A DNA stretch of 64,000 nt from an uncultured Vampirovibrio sp. (GCA_910579975.1 CAJTWU010000004.1:15234-79233); one strand, 5' to 3'. Positions 39,482 through 47,865 are shown, counted from the first letter of the stretch. The notes: generated from the sequence alone by a model not told the origin. Program-made: numbers and translations.

Positions 39482-39754
39482 CTACTTTGAAAATAAATCT
39501 GTAATATCTATTTCAAAAACATTTGTGAGTTGTTCTAATTTATCTATTGTGATGTTAACATGTTGTTTTTCTAATTTGCTAATATATGAATTATCCCAAC
39601 CTAATAAAAGAGACAATGCTTCTCTTTTATATCCATTTTGAATTCTATATTTCTGCACATTTTTAGCTATGCGTTGTCTTAAAGATTGATTCATATTCCA
39701 TATAGTTGCAAATTTTGATATGTTTTTACAGGAACAGTAGTCCAATTTATTCAT
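39482..39754 (-). CDS. XRE-family helix-turn-helix protein
   Basis: A 90-residue frame; the HTH domain itself starts at about Met21 (39694): MNQSLRQRIAKNVQKYRIQNGYKREALSLLLGWDNSYISKLEKQ and a final helix ITIDKLEQLTNVFEIDITDLF. The ATG at 39754 overlaps the stop of an upstream XRE remnant as ATGA, suggesting it was the coupled second gene of a tandem pair; the shorter start at 39694 is also possible. It is paralogous to the remnant next to it (shared SYI-x-K-x-E and NITID). Confidence 0.75.
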   Translation of the reverse strand: MNKLDYCSCKNISKFATIWNMNQSLRQRIAKNVQKYRIQNGYKREALSLLLGWDNSYISKLEKQHVNITIDKLEQLTNVFEIDITDLFSK

Positions 39755-39909
39755 TGCAACAAATCACTAATCTTAATAGCGAAGTTGTTAGCAATTATTG
39801 CTAACCTATCAATAGTTATATTGATTTTACCTCTTTCAACTTTTCCTATATAGGAATTTTCAAAACCCAGAGATAAAGATAATTCTTCACGAGTTAGTGT
39901 ATTTAATGT
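39751..39909 (-). pseudogene. Decayed XRE repressor remnant, N-terminus lost
   Basis: On the minus strand the frame reads LTREELSLSLGFENSYIGKV, then ERGKINITIDRLAIIANNF and AIKISDLLQ before the stop at 39751. This is the second half of an XRE domain, clearly related to the intact neighbour. Upstream, an in-frame stop appears after only four more codons and no start codon is present, so the N-terminal helix and start are gone. Confidence 0.7.
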
Positions 39910-39954
39910 TTAACAAAAAGAACAGTAATGATAATTCAACTAAAGGAAAATATT

Positions 39955-40055
39955 ATGCACACACCAAAGTTATCAATAATCGTGTCAGCGTACAATGTAG
40001 AACAATACTTGTCTCAATATCTACACTTATTAACCAAACTCTCACCGATATATAA
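39955..40055 (+). pseudogene. Glycosyltransferase family 2 gene fragment, frameshifted
   Basis: After AAAGGAAAA and ATG (39955) the frame encodes MHTPKLSIIVSAYNVEQYLS, the hallmark N-terminus of a GT2 glycosyltransferase. The expected continuation (STLINQTLTDI) appears in a different frame a few bases later and stops at 40055. The rest of a normal GT2 (over 200 residues) is absent. The ribosome site and start are intact, so a short truncated peptide may still be made. Confidence 0.7.
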
Positions 40056-40192
40056 ATTCTCTGTGTTAAATTCCTTTTTTGAGCAAACAATTTTAACGAA
40101 CTTAACTAGTTATTTTAGTGAATTAAAACCGTATGTTTTTATTTTATCCTTCGGATACGGGTTATTCCCGTACAAGAAGAAAGGCAAAAAAA

Positions 40193-41509
40193 ATGAGTTT
40201 TAATCCATTAAAAGAAAAAGGTATTCCTTTAGAAAAACAATTAAGAAATTGGCACCAGGTAGTTAAAAAGCCGTTTAATAAAAACGAAGTTGACTGCTAT
40301 TCAAGAACCCGCCAAATCCTTATGAACGGGATTGAGGTTGAGGCGTGGAATTTTAAACACGCATTTAATAGATTTTGTCCAGATGTGGATGATTGTAAAA
40401 TTATCGCACGTTCCAGAAGAATTGAAGATGCACAGCAGACTACAGTTAACTGGTTAACACCGTCTGACCAGTCTGTACTTGAGACAACTCTGGGCTATGA
40501 ACAGGTTGCTGTTGATTTAACAGCCTGGCTTGCTCAAAATGAACCTGATGAATATGTTAAAGAAACATTTGATTTCGGGCTTTTAGAAGACTTTGACCAT
40601 TTATACAGATATAGCCAATGGGCTTATATGATGCACGGAGTTAAGCCTAACGAAATTTTACAAGGTCAAACTGATGTTGTTATTTCAAGACCAACTCAAA
40701 ACCATCATAACTGTAATGCAATGAGACTAAGAAAACCTTATGATAAAGCAACAGCTTCTCCTCAAACAAAGGTTAATATTATGACTCTTGTTGCCGGTGA
40801 ACAGCAAACTCATAATTATTATGCAGAACACGGTATGTGTTATGGCAATAATATTTTAAGAAAAACTTATGCCGAAATTAAGGATGTTGAAGAAGAACAC
40901 GTAACAATGTATGAGTCACTTATTGACCCGACTGAGTCATTATATGAAAAACTTCTTCTTCATGAGTTTACGGAAGTTTGTACTTATTATAACTGCTACG
41001 AAGATGAAGAAAATGAACATTTGAAAGAAATTTGGGAATTGTTCTTAAACTTTGAAATTGAACACTTGAGAATTGCTTCTGATATGTTCAAAAAGTATGA
41101 AAATCGTGACCCTGAAGAAGTTATCGGTAATAAAATTTTTCTTCCTTGCAGATTTGAAAGTCAAAAAGAATATGTTACTGATGTGCTTTATTCACAAATT
41201 GATAAGCGTATTCTTCCAGAAGGAAAATATACAACAATTAGTGAGCTTCCTGAAGATTGGGTAAGTTATGATGTTCAGGCAAAACAGGGTGAAGCCGGTT
41301 CTCCAACTGAAAATACAATAAGAATTATCACACTTCATAAGGGCAGAGACATTGTTAAAGCCGATGATAAACTTAAAAAAGATGAAGTTAAACTTCTTAA
41401 AAAAGGTTTAGAAGAACGCTCAATGGCTCCTGATACGGTTATGCCTGATGAGTTAGAAGAAATTATTCAGCTTCATGAAGAAACAAAAAAGGCTCGTAAA
41501 AATATGTAA
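40193..41509 (+). CDS. Large ferritin-like (diiron-type) protein of unknown function
   Basis: Start at ATG 40193, with GAAAGG eight bases upstream; earlier in-frame codons lie in untranslated sequence. The 438-residue product contains a four-helix set with carboxylate/His pairs typical of the ferritin-like superfamily: GEQQTHNYYAEH (about 202), VEEEHVTMYES (about 232), HEFTEVCTYY (about 256), and NFEIEHLRIA (about 288). These are the two EXXH motifs and partner glutamates of a dinuclear metal site. The N-terminal 200 residues and the C-terminal 120 are unassigned. Possible roles are oxidative stress defence or iron handling in an anaerobe. Ends in a strong terminator. Confidence 0.75.
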   Translation: MSFNPLKEKGIPLEKQLRNWHQVVKKPFNKNEVDCYSRTRQILMNGIEVEAWNFKHAFNRFCPDVDDCKIIARSRRIEDAQQTTVNWLTPSDQSVLETTLGYEQVAVDLTAWLAQNEPDEYVKETFDFGLLEDFDHLYRYSQWAYMMHGVKPNEILQGQTDVVISRPTQNHHNCNAMRLRKPYDKATASPQTKVNIMTLVAGEQQTHNYYAEHGMCYGNNILRKTYAEIKDVEEEHVTMYESLIDPTESLYEKLLLHEFTEVCTYYNCYEDEENEHLKEIWELFLNFEIEHLRIASDMFKKYENRDPEEVIGNKIFLPCRFESQKEYVTDVLYSQIDKRILPEGKYTTISELPEDWVSYDVQAKQGEAGSPTENTIRIITLHKGRDIVKADDKLKKDEVKLLKKGLEERSMAPDTVMPDELEEIIQLHEETKKARKNM

Positions 41510-41514
41510 TTTTT

Positions 41515-41542
41515 AAAGGGGAACTTGTTAGTTCCCCTTTTT
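41515..41542 (+). terminator. Rho-independent terminator
   Basis: AAAGGGGAAC-TTGTTA-GTTCCCCTTT, perfect 10-bp stem followed by a T run, six bases after the stop of the ferritin-like gene. Confidence 0.9.
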
Positions 41543-41573
41543 ATATGGTATATTAGAAAAAAAGAGGGAAGTT

Positions 41574-42449
41574 ATGGGATTTATTAATATTGTTACAGAA
41601 CCGGCTATATTGATTATTACAACAATATTTTTGTTCTTTATTTTAACTGTTTTAAGAACATATACAAAAACAGAAAAAAGTCTTAAATCTGTTTATGAAT
41701 TTTTGAGAACTTTTAATAAAAAGGAATTATCATATAGATTTAATCAACTTGATGAGTTTATGAATAATAATCCGTATACATCAACGAGCTGGGAAGATTT
41801 TAAAAAAGCTTTAATTTTTCCTGAAAAGCTTTTTACAGCCTCACAAACTAATAAGGGAAATTTTACTCCTGAAATCTATTTGACGGTTGATGCTTCTTAC
41901 TTTTTTAACGAAGAAACACTTGTTTATTCAAAAATTAACCATAAATTTATCCAAACAATGCCGACTCTTCTAACGGGGCTCGGGCCGTTTTTTACATTTT
42001 TAAAAATGGCAATAGCTTTTACTGCTGTTGATTTTTCATCATCAGCAGCGGGAGACTCATTAAACGGATTAATTGGTAATATCCAGATAGCAGCTCTTTG
42101 TTCTGTTTTTGCGGTTGGATACTCTCTGTTATTTATGTTTACTGAAAAACTTTTATATAACAGAAAGTGCAAAGCGTACTATTTGTTAATTCAAAAAGAG
42201 TTTATCAGATTATTTGATGTTTGTACAAGCGAGCAATTTTTGCTTGATTTAGTGAAAGAATCGAAACTTCAAAATGTAAGTAATGAAAAAATCTTAAAAT
42301 CAATGCCTGAAGATTTTGCAAAAGCAGTTTCAAAATCAATAGGAGAGATAACAACTCCATATCTTGAAAATATTTTATACAGCTTGAACCGTTTGAATGA
42401 AAACATGGATAAGGGCTCCGGCGGAGATGTTGTTGATAAGTTGTTCTAG
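41574..42449 (+). CDS. MotA/ExbB-superfamily proton channel subunit, ZorA-like
   Basis: A 291-residue inner-membrane protein. There is a first membrane helix (about residues 8-27), a cytoplasmic domain of about 110 residues, then two adjacent helices (TLLTGLGPFFTFLKMAIAF, about 143-165; IAALCSVFAVGYSLLFMFTEKLL, about 187-209) and a helical tail. The LLTGLGPFFTF stretch resembles the 'P-x-LxTGxGxxGTF' of the ZorA branch rather than flagellar MotA, whose motifs are absent. It is followed eight bases later by the MotB/ZorB-like partner. GAGGGAAG precedes ATG. No ZorC, ZorD or ZorE gene is beside it. Confidence 0.7.
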   Translation: MGFINIVTEPAILIITTIFLFFILTVLRTYTKTEKSLKSVYEFLRTFNKKELSYRFNQLDEFMNNNPYTSTSWEDFKKALIFPEKLFTASQTNKGNFTPEIYLTVDASYFFNEETLVYSKINHKFIQTMPTLLTGLGPFFTFLKMAIAFTAVDFSSSAAGDSLNGLIGNIQIAALCSVFAVGYSLLFMFTEKLLYNRKCKAYYLLIQKEFIRLFDVCTSEQFLLDLVKESKLQNVSNEKILKSMPEDFAKAVSKSIGEITTPYLENILYSLNRLNENMDKGSGGDVVDKLF

Positions 42450-42457
42450 AGGGAATA

Positions 42458-43108
42458 ATGAGAATTAGACCAAAAAGTGAAGAAACAAATGATGGAAATA
42501 TTTTCTGGATTACAATGACTGATTTGATGACGGGTCTTGTTCTTGTATTTATTGTGTTGTTTTTCTATACGTATTTAACAGGACATGTTGAAAAAATACA
42601 ATCAGACCTCGCTCAAGAAAATGCTTCAAAGTCTTTGCAAGAAACATTAAAAAAACAAGATATAAATGCTTTAATTGACCCGATTTCCGGAGTGGTTAAG
42701 ATTTCCGATTTGGAGCTTTTTGATGTAAATAGTTATAAGCTGTCATCAAAAGGAAAAGCTTATTTGGATAAATTTGCGCCTGCATATTTGGATTCATTAT
42801 TTTCTAATGAGTATTTAGATAAAAATATTGATAAAATCATTATTCAGGGACATACAGATTCCCAAACCTTTGCGGGTAAGTTTTCTGATGATGAGCAGTA
42901 TATGAAGAATATGGAACTGTCGCTTAATCGTGCTTATGAGGTTGCAAATTACATAACAAATACTCCATATAATAAAACAAACGGTAACCGTTTAAGAAAA
43001 ATGATTATTGTCGAGGGTGCTAGTTTTTCTAATCCTGTAATGGTTGATGGCAAAGAAGATTTTGCAAAGAGCCGAAGGGTTGAATTAAAACTTGTAATGA
43101 AAAAATAA
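42458..43108 (+). CDS. MotB/ZorB-like protein with OmpA-type peptidoglycan-binding domain
   Basis: A 216-residue protein: one N-terminal membrane helix (about 16-40) with the proton-carrying aspartate in ITMTDLMTG (D22), a linker, then an OmpA/MotB domain with KIIIQGHTDSQ (about 130) and SRRVELKL near the C-terminus. Together with the preceding gene it forms a stator-type ion-driven complex: the channel in the inner membrane, the OmpA domain gripping peptidoglycan. GAGGGAATA precedes the ATG. Could be an accessory stator, or the membrane half of an incomplete Zorya-type antiphage system. Confidence 0.75.
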   Translation: MRIRPKSEETNDGNIFWITMTDLMTGLVLVFIVLFFYTYLTGHVEKIQSDLAQENASKSLQETLKKQDINALIDPISGVVKISDLELFDVNSYKLSSKGKAYLDKFAPAYLDSLFSNEYLDKNIDKIIIQGHTDSQTFAGKFSDDEQYMKNMELSLNRAYEVANYITNTPYNKTNGNRLRKMIIVEGASFSNPVMVDGKEDFAKSRRVELKLVMKK

Positions 43109-43111
43109 AAT

Positions 43112-43182
43112 TTCCCGGAGATGGATTCGAACCACCGTTAAATGAGTCAGAGTCATCCGTCCTGCCGCTAGACGATCCGGGA
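43112..43182 (-). tRNA. tRNA-Gln (anticodon CTG)
   Basis: On the minus strand a full cloverleaf: acceptor TCCCGGA / TCCGGGA, D-arm GTC-TAGCGGCAG-GAC, anticodon stem GATGA / TCATT around loop CTCTGAC (anticodon CTG at 43148-43150), short variable loop TAAC, T-arm GGTGG-TTCGAAT-CCATC. The first base pair is U-A and the discriminator is A. CCA is not encoded. Confidence 0.93.
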
Positions 43183-43210
43183 GCACATAAAAATTTTAGC
43201 ATGTAATTTT

Positions 43211-43780
43211 TTAGTGTAAAGTTGTTGGGCTACTTTCCCATAACATACGTCTTTCATCATCGCTGCTGGAGCCGATATCTTTAAATCCGTTTTTTAAATA
43301 AAATAAAATTGCGCTTTTGACCGAGTCTAGTCCAATTTTTTTACCGTTAAATAATGTTTTTAAACAATGCAGCATTGTAGAGCCTATATGGGAGAATTGC
43401 GGTTCTGCTGCTAGATTTGTATTATCAGGGTCAACTTGAAGGTATTCAATAAACTCCTCACCTTCATTTTCAGTTTTTACTTGTGCTAAAGATAAAATTT
43501 GGTTTGAGTTAAGTCTGTCAAAATTATCTTGTTGCGTAGTTAAGGCAAAAAATCGGTCTTTTATTCCTTTGTTTATTGCTCTGCAAATATCATAAGCAAA
43601 ACCTTCTCCGCCATTTTTATCCCATTTAATGGCTGTTTTATGCAAAGCTAAGACATCCGAAACACTATTTGGATTTAATTCTATAAACGCAATCTTTTTT
43701 GAACAAGGTTTATAATTATTTATGCGTTGGATGGTTGCAGAATTTAAATAATTAGCTTGAAAAGTTATCACGATACACAC
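43211..43780 (-). CDS. GNAT-like N-acetyltransferase, weakly supported
   Basis: A 189-residue protein whose second half has an acetyltransferase-like pattern: IEYLQVDPDN, FSHIGSTMLHCLKTLF, KIGLDSVKSAILFYLKNGFKDI. The last part matches the 'L-x-S...A..FY.k.GF' end of GNAT domains. The N-terminal half (IEL..., TAIKWDKNGGEGFAYDICRAI) is less conserved. The start may be the GTG at 43780 or, with a better-placed GGTG site, the GTG at 43771. Substrate unknown. Confidence 0.6.
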   Translation of the reverse strand: MCIVITFQANYLNSATIQRINNYKPCSKKIAFIELNPNSVSDVLALHKTAIKWDKNGGEGFAYDICRAINKGIKDRFFALTTQQDNFDRLNSNQILSLAQVKTENEGEEFIEYLQVDPDNTNLAAEPQFSHIGSTMLHCLKTLFNGKKIGLDSVKSAILFYLKNGFKDIGSSSDDERRMLWESSPTTLH

Positions 43781-43845
43781 CTATAAAAAACCGTACCACT
43801 ACCTATCGAAATATATAAGAACTGATTTTGATTTTAATACCTCCT

Positions 43846-44050
43846 TTTTAGAAATACAATACCCGCAAGGATTATTTTAGTGCTGCTATGTTTCCATCCT
43901 GACACGGTTCAATAGCTTACGCCATCATATTCTAAAATATCAACGGTATTAACCTCATAGGCAATCCCCACATACCCCTCACAGTAGGCTCTGCCCCTCG
44001 CTAAAGCGCTCGAGTCGAGAGATTCGCTACGTCCCCGGGGAGTACGGCAT
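43846..44050 (-). ncRNA. ffs: Signal recognition particle RNA (long form with helix 6)
   Basis: On the minus strand the 5' part GCCGTACTCCCCGGGGACGT resembles the Bacillus-type SRP Alu region. A hairpin ATGGC-GTAA-GCTAT follows (helix 6 with GNRA loop), then GAACCGTGTCAGG, a GGAAA loop and AGCAGCACTAA. These last three are the universally conserved Ffh-binding helix 8 with its symmetric loop. Flanking ATTTTAG / CTAAAAT and AATACC / GGGTATT pair to form helix 5. The 5' end is set by the promoter at 44055-44083; the 3' end is approximate. The RNA works with Ffh and FtsY to target membrane proteins. Confidence 0.8.
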
Positions 44051-44054
44051 AATA

Positions 44055-44083
44055 ATTGTAACACAAAATAAATATCTTTTCAA
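44055..44083 (-). promoter_or_regulatory. Promoter of the SRP RNA gene
   Basis: Minus-strand TTGAAA (44078-44083), 17 bases, TACAAT (44055-44060). Transcription start would be near 44049. Confidence 0.8.
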
Positions 44084-44096
44084 ATTGTACTTAAAG

Positions 44097-44105
44097 TGAT
44101 ATTAT
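44097..44105 (+). promoter_or_regulatory. Extended -10 of the glutamate synthase operon, leaderless
   Basis: TGA TATTAT (44097-44105) ends seven bases before ATG at 44113. It is back-to-back with the SRP RNA promoter. No ribosome binding site. Confidence 0.55.
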
Positions 44106-44112
44106 ATTATTT

Positions 44113-45219
44113 ATGTGCAGAATTGGGGCTATAAAATCTAAAAACAAACTTCATCCGTCAATTGCGCTTAAACTTATGCGCAGCCAACAAAAAGGTCATG
44201 ACGATTCAGGGTTTGCTTTTATAATGCAGGATATGGGTGGTCTGTTTGAAAACTATAAGGACTTACCGCTTTTGTCTATGGCTGCAACTGTTGAAGGTAC
44301 ACGTCTTGCAGAAGATATTCTTAGAGAAATAGGCTTTTCCCGAGTTATGCAATGGTCGCCTGATATAAATAATAAAAAAGGTTTGAAGATTGAAGCAATG
44401 CCTAATTATATTTTTGAGGTTTTGCAATATCCGAAAAGTTTTAAACACGCTACTAAAGAAGAAAAAGAAGAGTTGTTGATTGATACCGCAATACGACTTA
44501 GAAAAGTTCTTGATGAAACTAAATCAGGGTTTATATATTCTTTTTGGCATGATACTTTAACTCTGAAAGAAATTGGAAGTCCTAAAGATATTGGAACATA
44601 TTTTAACTTGTGGCAAGAAAATTCTGATTTAACAGCGCATATAATTACGGCTCAATGCAGACAAAATACTAATTACGATATAGTAAGATATGCAGCTCAT
44701 CCATTCTTTTTGGAAGGTTATACAGCTCTGGTTAATGGTGAGAACACATTTTATGAGAAAAACAAATATTATCAAATGAGTCTTTACAAAGGATATATGG
44801 GTTTTGAGTCTGATTCTCAATGCTTGCTGTATACTTTGCATTATATACATAAGATTTTGAAATGGCCTGTTCAATATTTTAAACATACAGTAACTCCATT
44901 ATCTTATGATGAAATAATAAGACGTCAGGATAGCGAAATTCTATTAAGAATTAAAGCTTCTCTTGCTAATTTGGAAATTAATGGGCCTAATACTATGCTT
45001 GCAGTTACTCCGGACAAAGAACTTATGTGTATATGCGATTCCAAAAAACTTAGACCGATAGTTATAGGAAGAGATGAAAATACAGTTATTATGACATCAG
45101 AAGTTTGCGGGATAAATGACTTGTTACCAGATAGAGATATTTCACAGGATATTTACCCTAATGAACATGAAACAATATTAGTTAAGAAAGATTTGACGAT
45201 AGAAAGATGGCAGCAGTAA
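44113..45219 (+). CDS. Glutamate synthase, glutaminase (GATase type 2) subunit
   Basis: A 368-residue class II glutamine amidotransferase domain, equivalent to the N-terminal domain of GltB but as a separate chain, as in archaeal-type split glutamate synthase. The catalytic cysteine is residue 2 (M-C-RIGAIKSK). QQKGHDDSGFAF follows, and later an oxyanion/glutamine-binding stretch TAHIITAQCRQNTN, with AHPFFLEGYTALVNGE typical for the class. It releases ammonia for the next subunit. Translation appears leaderless. It overlaps the FMN subunit by 13 bases. Confidence 0.85.
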   Translation: MCRIGAIKSKNKLHPSIALKLMRSQQKGHDDSGFAFIMQDMGGLFENYKDLPLLSMAATVEGTRLAEDILREIGFSRVMQWSPDINNKKGLKIEAMPNYIFEVLQYPKSFKHATKEEKEELLIDTAIRLRKVLDETKSGFIYSFWHDTLTLKEIGSPKDIGTYFNLWQENSDLTAHIITAQCRQNTNYDIVRYAAHPFFLEGYTALVNGENTFYEKNKYYQMSLYKGYMGFESDSQCLLYTLHYIHKILKWPVQYFKHTVTPLSYDEIIRRQDSEILLRIKASLANLEINGPNTMLAVTPDKELMCICDSKKLRPIVIGRDENTVIMTSEVCGINDLLPDRDISQDIYPNEHETILVKKDLTIERWQQ

Positions 45220-46835
45220 AAATAAATGAACTTCATAAAGATGAGTTACCTTGGATAATAGAATATGATGAGTCCAAATGTATTCAATGCGGTAAATGTA
45301 CTGCAGCTTGTTCTTTTGGTGCCATTACTCCGGCGGTTGAAACCAGAAAAACTTCAAATAGTATTGCAGAACGTGGTAAATCAGAAAAAGTTCTTGTAAT
45401 TAAACAAAATGTTTCTCTGGAAAATTATTGCCGTGGTTGTGGAATGTGTACAAGAGTTTGCCCAAATGGTGCAATTAAAGCTGTAAGAAACAAAGATGAT
45501 AAATATTCTGTAGCATATCGTGCGCAAAAAGCAGACTCTTTCAAAAAAGGCGGACGTTCAAACCTTAACACAGAAGGAAGAACATTAGATAAAATTAAAA
45601 TTGGTAGAATTTCTCAAATGACGGATCCGTCACTTGATGCCCAGCGTCATACTTTTGAACTTAGAACTCCTTTCGGGCGAGTTTTATCACCTGAAAAACT
45701 TAATTTTGAGGTGAAAGACGGAGAATTAACCCAGCCAAAAGCTTTACCGCCAAATAGATGGATTTATCCGATAATTTTTGGAGACATGTCAATAGGAGCG
45801 GTTTCTTGGAGAATGTGGGAAGCAATGGCTATTGCAACTGCTTATCTTAATGAGGTTTGCGGTATTCCTATTCGCATGTGTACAGGAGAAGGCGGTATTC
45901 CAACATCTCTGCTTAAGTCAAGATATTTAAAATATATGATTTTGCAAATTGCTTCAGGACATTTTGGCTGGAATAGAATTATTAAAACTATGCCTGAAAT
46001 GACTGAGGATCCGGCCGGTATTTTGATTAAAATCGGTCAAGGTGCAAAACCCGGTGATGGCGGTTTGTTAATGGCAAGTAAAGTTGCGCGATATGTTCAG
46101 GAAATTAGAGGTGTGCCAAAAGCAGATTTGCTTTCGCCTCCGACTCATCAGGGGCTTTATTCTATTGAAGAAAGTGTACAGAAAATGTTTCTTTCAATGA
46201 ATGCAGCATTTAAGTTTCAGGTTCCTGTTGCAATCAAGGTGGCTGCTTCTGTTACAAGTGTTTCTGTATATAATAATCTTTTGAGAGACCCATATAATAT
46301 TGTAGGAGGTTTCTTTATTGACGGGCTTGCTGCTGGTACAGGTGCAGCGCATGAAATTTCTCTTAATCACACAGGTCATCCAATAACTTCGAAGCTGCGT
46401 GATTGTTATCTTGCAGCTGTTCATCAGGGAAGACAAGGTGAAATACCTTTATTTGCGGGCGGCGGATTGGGACAAACAGGAAGCTTTGCTGCTGATGCAT
46501 TTAAGTTGATTTGTCTTGGCGCAAACGGTGTATTTACCGGACGCATGCTTCTTGAAATAGCCGGCTGTGTTGGAAATGATATAGGAAAATGCAATGCATG
46601 TAATACCGGTAAATGTCCGGCAGGACTTGCAACGCAAGACCCTAATCTTGTAAAACGTCTTGATGTAGATAAGGTTGCACAAAACCTTGTGAATTATATT
46701 TTAGCTACTGATATTGAGCTTAAAAAATTAATGGCACCAATTGGTTGTTCGACACTTCCAATTGGGCGTTCAGATGCTTTAATCACTGTAGATAAACACA
46801 TTTCAAATCGATTGGATATTCAATATGCATGCTAA
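45207..46835 (+). CDS. Glutamate synthase, FMN/ferredoxin-domain central subunit
   Basis: A 542-residue subunit. An N-terminal pair of [4Fe-4S] motifs (CIQCGKCTAACSFGAITP and CRGCGMCTRVCPNGAIKA) is fused to the GltB-type alpha/beta barrel: GDMSIGAVSW, IRMCTGEGGIPTSLL, GQGAKPGDGGLLMASKVA, and the three-cysteine cluster CNACNTGKCPAGLATQDP. It joins 2-oxoglutarate with ammonia, taking electrons through its own ferredoxin module. Overlaps both neighbours (13 and 11 bases). Confidence 0.93.
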   Translation: MAAVKINELHKDELPWIIEYDESKCIQCGKCTAACSFGAITPAVETRKTSNSIAERGKSEKVLVIKQNVSLENYCRGCGMCTRVCPNGAIKAVRNKDDKYSVAYRAQKADSFKKGGRSNLNTEGRTLDKIKIGRISQMTDPSLDAQRHTFELRTPFGRVLSPEKLNFEVKDGELTQPKALPPNRWIYPIIFGDMSIGAVSWRMWEAMAIATAYLNEVCGIPIRMCTGEGGIPTSLLKSRYLKYMILQIASGHFGWNRIIKTMPEMTEDPAGILIKIGQGAKPGDGGLLMASKVARYVQEIRGVPKADLLSPPTHQGLYSIEESVQKMFLSMNAAFKFQVPVAIKVAASVTSVSVYNNLLRDPYNIVGGFFIDGLAAGTGAAHEISLNHTGHPITSKLRDCYLAAVHQGRQGEIPLFAGGGLGQTGSFAADAFKLICLGANGVFTGRMLLEIAGCVGNDIGKCNACNTGKCPAGLATQDPNLVKRLDVDKVAQNLVNYILATDIELKKLMAPIGCSTLPIGRSDALITVDKHISNRLDIQYAC

Positions 46836-47865
46836 TAAATATGTAATCAAAACTTTAATAAATGATGTAAGAATGTCAACTCAAGAACTTCTTCAACTTA
46901 TCAATACAAAGATTAATGAAGGGATAACAGAATTTGAAATAGAAGCTTGCGGTCAACATAATATCGGGATTGGCGGGAAATATAAAAGCAGCAATCTTAC
47001 TTTTCATATAACAAACCCAGGGCAAAGAGTTGGTGCAATGGGAATGGAAGGGACAAAAATTGTAGTAGAAGGTTCAGCTGCTGCAGATATTGGCTGGTTG
47101 AATTCAGGAGCAAAAATCGTTGTTAAAGGTGACGCCGGTGATACCGCTGCTCATTGTGCAGCCGGAGGTAAAATATATGTTGGCGGTCGTGTTGGTACAC
47201 GTTCGGGTGCTCTGATGAAACATGACCCTAAATTTGAACAGCCCGAGTTTTGGGTGCTTAAAAATACAGGTTCTTTTAGTTTCGAATTTATGAGTGGTGG
47301 CAGAGCTGTAATTTGCGGTTATGAGTCTGATGAATTGCCATCAGTTTTAGGTAATCGTTCATGCGTTGGTATGGTTGGCGGTATAGTTTATGTCCGCGGG
47401 AAATTTGAAAGTATTGCAAGTTGTGTAGAAGTTAAAAAACTTGATAAATACGATAAAGATTTTCTTATATCAGGAATGAATGATTTCTTAAAAGAAATAG
47501 GCAGAAAAGAATTACTGGAAAAACTTTTGGATTTTTCTCAATGGGTAAAGCTGGTGCCTCTTTCTCAAAAGTCAAAGATAGAAAGAATTTCTGTTCTTGA
47601 TTTTAAAAACAAAGAATGGTTTGCAGAAGGGTTATTTGGAGAATTGGTTGAAGACGACGGCTCTATGTTTGCTCTTGCTCAATCGGGTAAAGCCCGATTA
47701 AGAATTCCTGAATGGAATAATGAGCTTTGTGTAAGTTGTAATCTTTGTGTGAATAATTGTCCACAAAGAGCAATAACAGAAAAATATGAAGTTCAGGAAA
47801 GTAAGTGCATAGGTTGTGGTATTTGTTCAGCAGTATGTCCTAAAAAAGCTTGGACTATGAAATAA
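46825..47865 (+). CDS. Glutamate synthase, GXGXG-domain subunit with C-terminal ferredoxin
   Basis: A 346-residue protein with the right-handed beta-helix of GltB's C-terminal domain: GQHNIGIGGKYKSSN, GQRVGAMGMEG, GDAGDTAAHCAAGGKIYVGGRVGTRSG. The C-terminal 60 residues are a 2x[4Fe-4S] ferredoxin (CVSCNLCVNNCPQRAITE, CIGCGICSAVCPKKAW). The beta-helix supports the channel between subunits. No GltD (NADPH) gene is adjacent, which with the two ferredoxin modules suggests electrons come from ferredoxin. Confidence 0.9.
   Translation: MHANKYVIKTLINDVRMSTQELLQLINTKINEGITEFEIEACGQHNIGIGGKYKSSNLTFHITNPGQRVGAMGMEGTKIVVEGSAAADIGWLNSGAKIVVKGDAGDTAAHCAAGGKIYVGGRVGTRSGALMKHDPKFEQPEFWVLKNTGSFSFEFMSGGRAVICGYESDELPSVLGNRSCVGMVGGIVYVRGKFESIASCVEVKKLDKYDKDFLISGMNDFLKEIGRKELLEKLLDFSQWVKLVPLSQKSKIERISVLDFKNKEWFAEGLFGELVEDDGSMFALAQSGKARLRIPEWNNELCVSCNLCVNNCPQRAITEKYEVQESKCIGCGICSAVCPKKAWTMK

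Noticed and set aside
41574..43108. Complete Zorya antiphage system
   Set aside because: Only A- and B-like genes are present; the helicase at 5039 is about 36 kb away and shows no linkage.
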